DNA from: Leptofilum sp050292445 | GTDB lineage: Bacteria > Chloroflexota > Anaerolineae > Promineifilales > Promineifilaceae | Length of the DNA stretch: 16,855 nucleotides | Direction: 5' to 3' | Assembly (NCBI GenBank): GCA_050292445.1 | Contig: JBNKLQ010000124.1 | Coordinates: 1 to 16,855, forward strand | Shown: positions 1 through 6,361 of the stretch, one piece after another | Position numbering within the stretch: the stretch's first letter is position 1 | Layout: every line of letters begins with the position of its first letter | Notes under the pieces: generated by a model | What the model was told of the DNA's origin: nothing | The model's input: only the letters and a program-made list of their open reading frames with translations | Databases searched by the model: none | Position numbers and translations under genes: made by a program

Positions 1-294
1 ACACGTGGTTTACCATCACCTTTCAGAACCTCACTCATGGGGGGTGTATGCTGCACAGGTAACTTGTATCGGCTTACAGCCTACTGAAGCAAACATCTTT
101 TGACGGATAGCTATTTCGCAAATTGCTTCAATTTAATTGTTTCGCCTCAGCACCATTGTCCGACAAAACTTCTTTGACGAAACACTAGCTTTAAGCGTAT
201 TCGCTTTTTCATACCGATACACATATATTTGAAGAGGAAGTTGACTTAGCAACTCAATCAAAATACAAAAGATTATAAATAAGGAGAATTTTAC
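1..294. other. Non-coding left edge and osmC leader
   Basis: No convincing coding region, tRNA or strong terminator is visible here. A weak 5-bp hairpin (AAGCG/CGCTT, 193-206) followed by a short T-run could be the end of an upstream transcript, but the stem is marginal. The last 15 bases carry the osmC ribosome binding site. Confidence 0.5.
241..269 (+). promoter_or_regulatory. Possible sigma-70-type promoter for osmC
   Basis: TTGACT (241-246) and TACAAA (264-269) are separated by 17 bases. The start point would fall near 276, leaving a short leader with an AAGGAG ribosome binding site at 281-286, eight bases before the ATG. The -35 is close to consensus but the -10 matches only 4 of 6, so this is tentative. 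Confidence 0.3.
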
Positions 295-726
295 ATGCCT
301 GTAAGAAATGCAAATGCAACCTGGGAAGGTAATTTAAAGGACGGCAAGGGATCGATGGCATTGGGAAGCGGCCGTTACGAAGGACCCTTCACCCACGCCT
401 CCCGTTTTGCCGAAGGCGACGGCACCAACCCCGAGGAATTGATCGGCGCTGCTCACGCTGGCTGCTACTCCATGTTCCTCTCTGCCCTCCTTTCCGGCGA
501 TGACCACGTGCCCAACCGCGTCCACACCACGGCCAAAGTTCATATTGGCCAGGTAGACGGCGCGCCCACCATTCACACCATCGAGCTTAACTGTGAAGCC
601 GATGTGCCCGGCATTGATGACGCCACCTTCCAGGATTATGCTCAAAAGGCCAAAGCAGGCTGCCCTGTGTCCAAGGCGCTGGCCAGCGTGAACAACATAC
701 AGCTCACCGCCACACTCAAAAGCTAA
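295..726 (+). CDS. osmC: OsmC family peroxiredoxin-like peroxidase
   Basis: OsmC/Ohr-fold thiol peroxidase, expected to reduce organic hydroperoxides in the cytoplasm as a homodimer whose active sites form across the interface. The product is 143 residues, the usual OsmC length. The two catalytic cysteines are visible: C57 in the AAHAGCYSM motif and C123 in AGCPVSKAL. R37, before the PEELIG segment (46-51), corresponds to the arginine that activates the peroxidatic cysteine in the family. The spacing and the N-terminal WEGNLKDGKG segment fit the OsmC branch rather than Ohr. The start is supported by AAGGAG eight bases upstream. It is flanked by non-coding DNA and appears monocistronic; an inverted repeat lies about 55 bases downstream. 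Confidence 0.93.
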   Translation: MPVRNANATWEGNLKDGKGSMALGSGRYEGPFTHASRFAEGDGTNPEELIGAAHAGCYSMFLSALLSGDDHVPNRVHTTAKVHIGQVDGAPTIHTIELNCEADVPGIDDATFQDYAQKAKAGCPVSKALASVNNIQLTATLKS

Positions 727-780
727 ATAACGTCTAGGGGACAGTCACTCAAGCAGATGGCTGCCTCCTTCAAAAATGAA

Positions 781-832
781 TCTTCCGCAGGTTTGTTCTC
801 AGCTACTGCTTGCAGATGGAACCTGCGGGAGG
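781..832. repeat. Long-loop inverted repeat A, 3' of osmC
   Basis: Left arm 781-794 (core CCGCAGGTT, 785-793) pairs with right arm 819-832 (core AACCTGCGG, 820-828). The loop is 24 bases, and G:U pairs extend the stem to about 14 bp. There is no U-tract. The 14 bases at 820-833 (AACCTGCGGGAGGT) recur exactly at 6342-6355 in another hairpin with an unrelated loop. It may act as a 3' processing or stability element or be a REP-like repeat. Confidence 0.6.
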
Positions 833-862
833 TAAGGAAATCTGTTTGAATTAGGGTCAACC

Positions 863-1480
863 GTGGACACAAGAAATGTTCAAGAAGCCAGTTTAAATGC
901 CCTGAGAAAAGCAATTGAAGCTTATTGCCCTATTTCCAATGAGACCTGGGAAAGATTCTCGCAAATTTGCGACCTCATTCAACTCAAAAAAGGCCAATTA
1001 TTCATAAGGGCTGGTCAAACTCCACGCGCTATTGGTTTTGTTTATTCTGGGCTGCTTAGAGCTTTCACCACAGATCTTAATGGGAATGAGTATAACAATA
1101 ATTTTTTTTCGGAAAGCAGCTTTCCGGCTGCCATCGTTGCTTTACTCACTGCTTCCCCTTCGACTTTTTCCATTGAAGCATTAGAAGAATCGTGCTTGAT
1201 CCAAATCAATTTCAGAGCATATCGTCACTTGCTAAACACCTGTGATGATCTTAAATGGTTTCAAATTTTATATCTTGAAAAAAATTGGGTTATCGAGAAA
1301 AATAAACGTGAAGTTGCCTTGGTGCAAGAAGACGCAACGGAACGTTACCTGTATTTTAGAGAAAATTTTGGGCCATTAGAAAGCCGAATCCCCCAATATC
1401 ATATCGCCTCTCATCTTGGTATTACCCCGACTCACCTGAGCCGCATTCGTAAAGCTTTGAACAATTCTCAAAAAGCTTGA
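863..1480 (+). CDS. Crp/Fnr family transcriptional regulator
   Basis: A 205-residue protein with the Crp/Fnr layout. An N-terminal cyclic-nucleotide-binding-like beta barrel covers about residues 25-125 (FIRAGQTPRAIGFVYSGLLR is the core). A linking helix follows (130-150), then a C-terminal helix-turn-helix in IASHLGITPTHLSRIRKAL (181-199). No cysteine cluster for an Fe-S centre is seen, and the residues that bind cAMP in E. coli Crp are not evident, so the ligand is unknown. The subtype resembles those common in Bacteroidota. The start appears to be GTG at 863, preceded by a weak AGGG; the GGAGG at 829-833 is too far away, unless a CTG at 842 is used. No internal methionine exists. It heads a run of co-oriented genes and probably regulates them. 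Confidence 0.85.
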   Translation: MDTRNVQEASLNALRKAIEAYCPISNETWERFSQICDLIQLKKGQLFIRAGQTPRAIGFVYSGLLRAFTTDLNGNEYNNNFFSESSFPAAIVALLTASPSTFSIEALEESCLIQINFRAYRHLLNTCDDLKWFQILYLEKNWVIEKNKREVALVQEDATERYLYFRENFGPLESRIPQYHIASHLGITPTHLSRIRKALNNSQKA

Positions 1481-1534
1481 CCAAAATTAACATATGTAAA
1501 TGATTGCATGGGTGTTCAAGTCTACAATTGGACT

Positions 1535-1984
1535 ATGAACAACTTATTCCTTCCTATACTCGCTTTTGCCGCTGGTGTAGTCATTGCCATACAGGCTAGC
1601 ATGAATGCTCAATTAGGCGCGCTCACTAAAAACTCTGTGTTTGCCACGACCGTTGCTTTTTTAAGCAGTTTTATCTTTACATTGATTGTCCTGGTTCTCG
1701 TCACGAAAAAGTTACCCAACAGCGAAACTATCAAGGCCGTTCCACATTATTTGTGGTTTTCTGGAGGTTTGTTAAGCACTTTTGGAATTGGAGCCTTTTA
1801 TTGGTTAATCCCTAAAATGGGCGTTGGGCCAATGGTTTCTTATGCGCTATCGGGTCAGTTGATTTTAGCTATGATAGCCAGTCATTTTGGCTGGTTCCAG
1901 CTTCCAATCATACCTATCTCAACCTCTAAAGTTGTCGGCGCACTGCTGCTAATTTTGGGGATCATCTTAACCAACAAAGGATAA
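1535..1984 (+). CDS. DMT superfamily YdcZ-like membrane protein
   Basis: A small, very hydrophobic protein of about 149 residues, the usual size for the YdcZ (formerly DUF606) branch of the drug/metabolite transporter superfamily. Five membrane segments are apparent, at roughly residues 4-24, 35-57, 70-92, 98-118 and 130-146. The N-terminal AGVVIAIQASMNAQLG segment is the most recognisable family signature. Half-size DMT proteins often act as dimers; the substrate is unknown. The ATG at 1535 is preferred because family members begin right at the first membrane helix. An in-frame ATG at 1508 would add nine residues but lacks a ribosome binding site. The next gene starts 3 bases after the stop, so the two are probably co-transcribed. 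Confidence 0.82.
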   Translation: MNNLFLPILAFAAGVVIAIQASMNAQLGALTKNSVFATTVAFLSSFIFTLIVLVLVTKKLPNSETIKAVPHYLWFSGGLLSTFGIGAFYWLIPKMGVGPMVSYALSGQLILAMIASHFGWFQLPIIPISTSKVVGALLLILGIILTNKG

Positions 1985-1987
1985 GCA

Positions 1988-2725
1988 ATGCATCAGGAAC
2001 AGCTGTGGAAAGCAAATATTCACAATCTCACCAACTTTTGGAAAATAATGGGCTTCGAAAAACAAATATTGAATGAGGATATGGTTTTATTCAATTCTGT
2101 GGATTGGCCTCACAGGGTGTGGTTGGCGTGGGATTGCCATCCAACATCTGATGTTATTGAGGCTTTGCTGGCCAAAACCAGTCAGATTTCGCCGGCAATT
2201 GTCCCTGTTTGGCATGAAACAGATGTCCAGTTGACGAATGCACTCCTCAAAAATGAATTTGAGGCATCGTTCAAACAAACTGCGATGGCTTTACTGCTAA
2301 CAAATGAATTTAAGCATACGCCCACATCTCTACACTTTGTAGAAGTTGTCACCAGTGAGGAGGCAGTGAGTTGGACATCTGTCGCTGCTCAATCGTTTGG
2401 ATACCATATCCCTGCTTCTTCGATCCAGAAAATTATTGGGTTGCCAAACCTCAAACTCATCCTTGCCTTTAGGGAGGGTGTTCCTGTGGCCACGGGGCTT
2501 TTATTCGAAAATAGTGGTGTCATCGGCATACATATGGTGGGTGTGCTTCCTTCTCACAGGCGTTTAGGCATTGCCAGGGAACTCATGTATTATTTGATTA
2601 AGTGTGCTCAGAAATCTGAAGCGACCCATGCGACACTACAGGCATCAGGTATGGGTGAGCCACTGTATGAAGCGTTAGGGTTTGAAAAACAGTTTGTCAT
2701 TACAAGCTACGTCAAGAATAATTAA
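1988..2725 (+). CDS. GNAT family N-acetyltransferase
   Basis: A 245-residue protein with a GNAT fold in its C-terminal half. The acetyl-CoA pyrophosphate-binding motif A is visible as VGVLPSHRRLGIARELM (184-200), with the R/Q-x-x-G-x-G/A pattern in RRLGIA. The preceding strands (VATGLLFENSGVIGIHMV) and the closing LYEALGFEKQ (226-235) are typical GNAT elements. The N-terminal 110 residues resemble no family I know and may be a divergent first GNAT-like repeat or a substrate-recognition domain. The AAAGGA ribosome binding site (1976-1981) overlaps the end of the upstream gene, and the following gene begins 2 bases after the stop, so translational coupling is likely. The acceptor substrate cannot be inferred. 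Confidence 0.85.
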   Translation: MHQEQLWKANIHNLTNFWKIMGFEKQILNEDMVLFNSVDWPHRVWLAWDCHPTSDVIEALLAKTSQISPAIVPVWHETDVQLTNALLKNEFEASFKQTAMALLLTNEFKHTPTSLHFVEVVTSEEAVSWTSVAAQSFGYHIPASSIQKIIGLPNLKLILAFREGVPVATGLLFENSGVIGIHMVGVLPSHRRLGIARELMYYLIKCAQKSEATHATLQASGMGEPLYEALGFEKQFVITSYVKNN

Positions 2726-2727
2726 CT

Positions 2728-3456
2728 ATGAAAATATGTTTAGCTCAAATACAAGCTGTCACGGGCGATATTGAGCAGAATATTGCCAGGCATAAGCTGT
2801 TTGTGGAAACGGCCGTTTCCCACCACACTCATATCCTCATCTTCCCCGAACTCTCCCTGACCAATTACGAACCCACCCTCGCCCAGGCATTAGCCCTCCA
2901 GCCAGATGATCCCCGACTAGACACTTTCCAAACGCTGGCCGATGCTGGACAAATCATTATTGGCGTAGGGATGCCCACCCAAAACCAGCCGCGCCCCTGC
3001 ATTAGCCTGGTCGTGTTCCGCCCCAACCAGCCCCAGACCATCTACAGCAAACAATACCTTATCCCAGATGAAGAACCGTTTTTTGTACCAGGGCCAGCGT
3101 CAACTGGCTTAATGGGCACTGACCCAAATATTGCCTTGGCCATCTGTTACGAGCTATCTGTTCCCCAACATGCGGCAGATGCGTTTAAAAATAACGCTAA
3201 AATTTATGCTGCCAGTGTGGCCAAAACTGAAAAAGGTGTTGAGAACGCACACAAACGGCTCTCCGCGATTGCCAGTCAGTACGGCATGACGGTATTTATG
3301 TCCAATTGCGTCGGTGTGGCCGATGGCACTGAATGCGCGGGGCAAAGCGCGGTGTGGAATCACGAAGGCTTGTTACTTGGACAACTGGACAGCAAAAACG
3401 AAGGCTTCCTCCTTTTTGATACGGTGACACAGGAACTCATCAAAGAGCTAGCTTAA
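2728..3456 (+). CDS. Nitrilase-superfamily carbon-nitrogen hydrolase
   Basis: A 242-residue member of the nitrilase/amidase superfamily, which hydrolyses C-N bonds of amides, carbamoyl groups or nitriles. The catalytic Glu-Lys-Cys triad is visible: E41 in IFPELSLTNY, K108 in YSKQYL, and C140 in LAICYELSVP. At about 240 residues it is at the short end of the family, as is common for stand-alone omega-amidase-like or carbamoylputrescine-hydrolase-like members. Substrate specificity cannot be assigned. It starts 2 bases after the acetyltransferase and probably ends that operon. Base composition rises in GC within this gene, and the ACGGCCGT octamer first appears here (2809). The stop codon overlaps the convergent methyltransferase gene by 4 bases. 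Confidence 0.9.
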   Translation: MKICLAQIQAVTGDIEQNIARHKLFVETAVSHHTHILIFPELSLTNYEPTLAQALALQPDDPRLDTFQTLADAGQIIIGVGMPTQNQPRPCISLVVFRPNQPQTIYSKQYLIPDEEPFFVPGPASTGLMGTDPNIALAICYELSVPQHAADAFKNNAKIYAASVAKTEKGVENAHKRLSAIASQYGMTVFMSNCVGVADGTECAGQSAVWNHEGLLLGQLDSKNEGFLLFDTVTQELIKELA

Positions 3457-4253
3457 CTCTTCTGAGCAGAAACGATGTGAGCCGGAGCGTTGAACTGAAC
3501 GGTGCCGTCCGGGTTGCAGAACGGCCGTAATTCCACCTCAGCCTCTCGCAGCAACAATTCAAACTGAGCATCATCAATCACGTCGGCCAATGTCCAGCCG
3601 CGAATGTCGGTAAACATCCAGTCGGCAATGGAAGGAAAGCGTGCGTAGCCCGGCTGGGTTTCCACCTGCAAATCTGCCAGCGGCAAATCATCAAACAACG
3701 CTGCCAGCTCCGTTTGATCGCCCAGCACGTAAGGAGAGCGCAGTCCTTCGGCAACGTCGTTACCAAACAAACGTGCCAACATAGCCACCACGACGGCATA
3801 CCCCGGTGTATTTTCCAGGCTGTCCCACACGGCTACGGCAAGACGGCCGTTTCGCTTCAACACCCGCACCATTTCTGCCAACGCTTGCTGCCGGTCGGCA
3901 AAAAACATCAGGCCAAACTGGCTGACGACGGCATCAAATGACGCATCTTCAAATGGCAGCGCCTCCGCCTGGCCATGCCGCCATTCCACTTCAGAGGTTT
4001 TCTTTTGGGCCACGGACAACATTCCTTCGTTGATATCCAATCCCACAACACGGCCGTTTGGTGCAACAAGAGGAACGGCCGTACGGGCCACAATCCCCGT
4101 GCCGCAGGCCACATCCAGCACCTGCTGTCCCTGCCCCACCTGGGCGGCCTGCAAAACAGGCTCACCCCACTGGGCAAATAGAGCTGGCAGGAAAAACTGT
4201 TCGTAAATCTCTGCCGCGCTTTGTTGTACCTGACCTTGTTGAATGGCATCCAT
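3453..4253 (-). CDS. Class I SAM-dependent methyltransferase
   Basis: A 266-residue Rossmann-fold methyltransferase of the UbiE/Methyltransf_11 type. Motif I is VLDVACGTGIVA (45-56). The acidic residue that binds the SAM ribose is D73 in VVGLDIN. Motif II-like HGQAEALPF is at 93-101, and the FDAVVSQFGLMFF segment at 106-118 forms the post-motif strand. The C-terminal 120 residues form a variable cap that sets the acceptor, which cannot be named. The ATG at 4253 is supported by AAGGAG (complement of 4261-4266) seven bases upstream. The gene converges on the hydrolase and shares TTAA at 3453-3456 with its stop codon. It contains five copies of ACGGCCGT or close variants, fitting the genome's native sequence style. 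Confidence 0.92.
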   Translation of the reverse strand: MDAIQQGQVQQSAAEIYEQFFLPALFAQWGEPVLQAAQVGQGQQVLDVACGTGIVARTAVPLVAPNGRVVGLDINEGMLSVAQKKTSEVEWRHGQAEALPFEDASFDAVVSQFGLMFFADRQQALAEMVRVLKRNGRLAVAVWDSLENTPGYAVVVAMLARLFGNDVAEGLRSPYVLGDQTELAALFDDLPLADLQVETQPGYARFPSIADWMFTDIRGWTLADVIDDAQFELLLREAEVELRPFCNPDGTVQFNAPAHIVSAQKS

Positions 4254-4273
4254 TGGTTCACTCCTTCGGTTTT

Positions 4274-4330
4274 TTCACCGCGAAGGACACAAAGAGCGCA
4301 AAGATTGTTTTCTTCCTTTGCGTTCCTTCG
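4274..4330. repeat. Dispersed-repeat fragment with AAGNNCRCA units
   Basis: TTCACCGCGAAGGACACAAA and the following GAGCGCAAAG contain 9-base tandem units of the form AAGgacACA/AAGagcGCA. I recognise this as a repeat scattered through intergenic DNA of many bacteria, including Chloroflexota (from memory). CGAAGGA (4281-4287) and CGCAAAG (4297-4303) pair with TCCTTCG (4324-4330) and CTTTGCG (4316-4322), giving an interrupted hairpin. Confidence 0.6.
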
Positions 4331-4380
4331 ACAAGCTCAATATGTTGAGCAGCTCAGGACAAGCCCTGACGAGCTTTGCG
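4331..4380. repeat. Second dispersed palindromic repeat fragment
   Basis: The stretch beginning at ACAAGCTCAATATGTTGAGC has GCTCAA (4335-4340) facing TTGAGC (4345-4350) across a 4-base loop. CAGCTCAGGACAAGCCCTGA follows, itself partly self-complementary (CAGG/CCTG). It resembles the common 'TTCGACAAGCTCAGGACAAGC' intergenic repeat of environmental bacteria, recalled rather than searched. Confidence 0.5.
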
Positions 4381-4479
4381 GTTCAAATTCTGATCAACAA
4401 CACGGTGATCATTGTAAAAGCGTGAAAGGAGGTGTCTAGTTCAACAATCGAACTACCCAGTAGCGGGTATTGCCGAGAA

Positions 4480-4531
4480 TTCCCCGGAAACTTTCAGTAG
4501 GGCGAAGGATCGGAATGCAGTTTCCGGGGAA
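4480..4531. repeat. Long-loop inverted repeat C, 3' of sulfotransferase-like gene
   Basis: TTCCCCGGAAACT (4480-4492) pairs perfectly with AGTTTCCGGGGAA (4519-4531) over a 26-base loop. Each arm is also internally palindromic (TTCC-CC-GGAA). It lies 10 bases beyond the stop of the minus-strand gene at 4542. There is no U-tract, so it is not a classic intrinsic terminator. Confidence 0.7.
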
Positions 4532-4541
4532 ATTTAGAGGG

Positions 4542-5273
4542 TTAAGCTTGAATGGCAAGAGTGGCTAATTTTTCGTAATAGGGCTGGCATTCAGCGAGTA
4601 ACGGCCGTAACTTCTCAGGAAATGGCTCCGTTTTAGGGCGGTATTGCTGGAATCCCGTCGAGCGATGCACGGCATGATACCAATATTTGGCCCAGGAGCC
4701 ATCCTCTGGGCGCGCCCCAGCTTCCCAACTGAGCATCGCTTTGTCAAAGGGGATGCCAATTTGCTCACAGAGTTTAGTCAACACGCCACGCGGATTCAGC
4801 AGCGTCTGTTTGGAATCCAGCACTGGTGGCGTTTGGCCGATGCTCTGCAAATAATCGAGCAGTTCCAGATGCAGCGCGTAGCCCACATCGTGCAGCCCAG
4901 GCTGGGCCACCTGCTTGGCATAAGACGGCAGCATGTCGAACGGGTCGCGGGTGAGGATGACGTTCACCGTCTGGCGCATAAAGTCCCAATCGAGATCGTT
5001 CAGGTGATGGGTCATGTGTTTGAAGAAGAGCACCGACTTACCGTGATCACCCAAAACGAGCTCCTGCACCACTTTCTCACCATCATTCTCCATCGTGGCA
5101 ATCACTTCTTCCGCGCCGGGATGGTATTCGCGGGCAGGCGTTTTAGAGAGGTAATGGGCGTAGAGGGGTTCGTCGAAAACGGCCGTATCCTGCCTTTGCG
5201 CAAAACTATACATCAATGCCGTCGAGATATTCCTTGGCCCACTCCAGAGGCAAATGCGTGTTGTTTGGGTCAT
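4542..5273 (-). CDS. Sulfotransferase-fold P-loop protein
   Basis: A 243-residue protein with the two signature regions of PAPS-dependent sulfotransferases. The 5'-phosphosulfate loop is WSGPRNISTALMYSF (10-24), and the 3'-phosphate-binding segment is VILTRDPFDMLPSY (105-118), with R109 and S117 in the expected R...S positions. FDEPLYAHYL (33-42) follows the P-loop, as in the N-terminal half of a plant protein annotated 'branched-chain-amino-acid aminotransferase-like' (recalled from memory). The ATG is supported by GGAGG (complement of 5279-5283) five bases upstream. It is the third of three co-oriented genes; the one immediately upstream encodes the aminotransferase-like protein that matches the other half of that plant fusion. 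Sulfonate transfer is possible but unproven; the acceptor is unknown. Confidence 0.85.
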   Translation of the reverse strand: MTQTTRICLWSGPRNISTALMYSFAQRQDTAVFDEPLYAHYLSKTPAREYHPGAEEVIATMENDGEKVVQELVLGDHGKSVLFFKHMTHHLNDLDWDFMRQTVNVILTRDPFDMLPSYAKQVAQPGLHDVGYALHLELLDYLQSIGQTPPVLDSKQTLLNPRGVLTKLCEQIGIPFDKAMLSWEAGARPEDGSWAKYWYHAVHRSTGFQQYRPKTEPFPEKLRPLLAECQPYYEKLATLAIQA

Positions 5274-5308
5274 AGTGTCCTCCGTTTTAGTAATCAGGTT
5301 TCAGCAAG

Positions 5309-5371
5309 CCAGTAACCAGTCAACTGAAAACTGACTCACTGATAACTGAATACTGACCTACTGTTTACTGG
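5309..5371. repeat. Inverted repeat E built of ACTGA units
   Basis: CCAGTAACCAGT (5309-5320) pairs at 11 of 12 positions with ACTGTTTACTGG (5360-5371) over a 39-base loop filled with short direct repeats (AACTGA or TACTGA, at least four). The element covers the stop codon (5358-5360) of the neighbouring minus-strand gene, so its last few codons are made of repeat sequence. It resembles the CAGTTATCAGTTTTCAGT-type intergenic repeat seen in cyanobacteria and Chloroflexota (recalled). Confidence 0.6.
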
Positions 5372-6281
5372 CAGTTACTGCTTCCCGCACCAATCCCTCA
5401 TAAAGGTTCTGCAAACGGTGGGTCATCTGGCCATACTCACCTTTGCCGATGGTACGGCCGTCTACCTTCGTCACCGGGGTCAGGCCACCAAACGTGCCGG
5501 TCACAAACGCCTCGTCCGCACCGTACACGTCGAACAGCGAGAAATTTTTCTGGTAGCAAGGGATGCCGTTGCGCTGGCACGCTTCGATCACTTTGCCGCG
5601 CGTGATGCCGTTCATGCAGTACTGCCCGGTGGAGGTCCACACCTCGCCGTCTTTGATCATAAAAAAGTTAGTAGCGTTGCAGGTAGCCACAAAACCGTGG
5701 ATATCCAGCATCAGCGCCTCGTCTGCGCCAGCTTCTAGCGCCTGCACCAGGGCCATCACCTCGTGCAGCTTGCTATGGCAGTTCAGGCGCGGGTCTAAAT
5801 AGTCGGGCGAGCCGCGCCGGATGCTGCTGGTGAACAGCGTCACGCCCCGCTCGCGACTGGCGGGATCAGCCAGCTTGTGCTCGGCAATAATCACCAAATT
5901 CGGCCCGCTGATCGTCAGGCGGGGGTCTTGGGAGGGCGTCTTTTTGATACCGCGCGTCAACATGAAGCGCACGTGGACATTGTCGTGCATCTCGTTGGCG
6001 TTAATTGTTTGCCAGAGAACGTCGGTCAGCTCCTCGCGGCTCATACCTACGTCCATGCCAATGGTAGCCGCGCCTTGCCACAGCCGGTCCAGATGCTCAT
6101 CCAAAAAGACCAGCACCCCCTCATGCAGGCGCAGCGCTTCCCAAATACCATCGCCTACCAGATAACCGCTGTCAAAAACAGAAATCTTAGCTTCGTTTCG
6201 AGGAAACAGTTCGCCGTTAATATAGATCAGTACATTTTCATTCCGCTCGTCGGGCACGGCGTTATGGGTTCCATGAGTCAT
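5358..6281 (-). CDS. Class IV aminotransferase-like protein, non-canonical active site
   Basis: A 307-residue protein of the fold-type IV PLP family (BCAT / D-amino acid aminotransferase / aminodeoxychorismate lyase). Family landmarks are FDSGYLVGDGIWEALRL (36-52), LDEHLDRLW (60-68), HVRFMLTRG (103-111), the AGADEALMLD segment (184-193), the PLP-phosphate loop NGITRGKVI (224-232) and GTFGGLTPV (262-270). Aligned by eye on AGADEA, the usual PLP lysine position is N167 in RLNCHSKLHE, with a lysine four residues later (K171). The usual glutamate facing the pyridine nitrogen is T200 in GFVATCNATNFF. The GFVATCN...EVWTSTG pattern matches a plant sulfotransferase-aminotransferase fusion recalled from memory. 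Start supported by AGGAG five bases upstream. Whether it is a transaminase is open. Confidence 0.88.
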   Translation of the reverse strand: MTHGTHNAVPDERNENVLIYINGELFPRNEAKISVFDSGYLVGDGIWEALRLHEGVLVFLDEHLDRLWQGAATIGMDVGMSREELTDVLWQTINANEMHDNVHVRFMLTRGIKKTPSQDPRLTISGPNLVIIAEHKLADPASRERGVTLFTSSIRRGSPDYLDPRLNCHSKLHEVMALVQALEAGADEALMLDIHGFVATCNATNFFMIKDGEVWTSTGQYCMNGITRGKVIEACQRNGIPCYQKNFSLFDVYGADEAFVTGTFGGLTPVTKVDGRTIGKGEYGQMTHRLQNLYEGLVREAVTASKQ

Positions 6282-6300
6282 AATTTCTCCTGTCGTTGAA

Positions 6301-6356
6301 AACCTCCCGCAGGTTTACGCTGAAACGATGGTCGTTTAAGGAACCTGCGGGAGGTT
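6301..6356. repeat. Long-loop inverted repeat B between aminotransferase genes
   Basis: AACCTCCCGCAGGTT (6301-6315) pairs perfectly with AACCTGCGGGAGGTT (6342-6356), with a 26-base loop. Each 15-base arm has its own AACCT/AGGTT ends, so alternative small hairpins are possible. It begins 5 bases beyond the stop of the minus-strand gene at 6362 and ends 10 bases before the ribosome binding site of the next. The right arm shares 14 bases exactly with repeat A (820-833). Confidence 0.75.
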
Positions 6357-6361
6357 GGTTG

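Noticed and set aside
4221..4439. Short plus-strand open frames over the dispersed repeats
   Set aside because: Several frames are open at once through repeat sequence, with no family resemblance and no initiation signals.
4644..5315. Plus-strand open frame of 223 codons
   Set aside because: Antisense to the sulfotransferase-like gene, whose P-loop, 3'-phosphate motif and strong ribosome binding site identify the real strand.
5309..5371. Possible CRISPR-like array of ACTGA units
   Set aside because: Units are 6-7 bases with irregular spacing; there are no uniform repeats or spacers.
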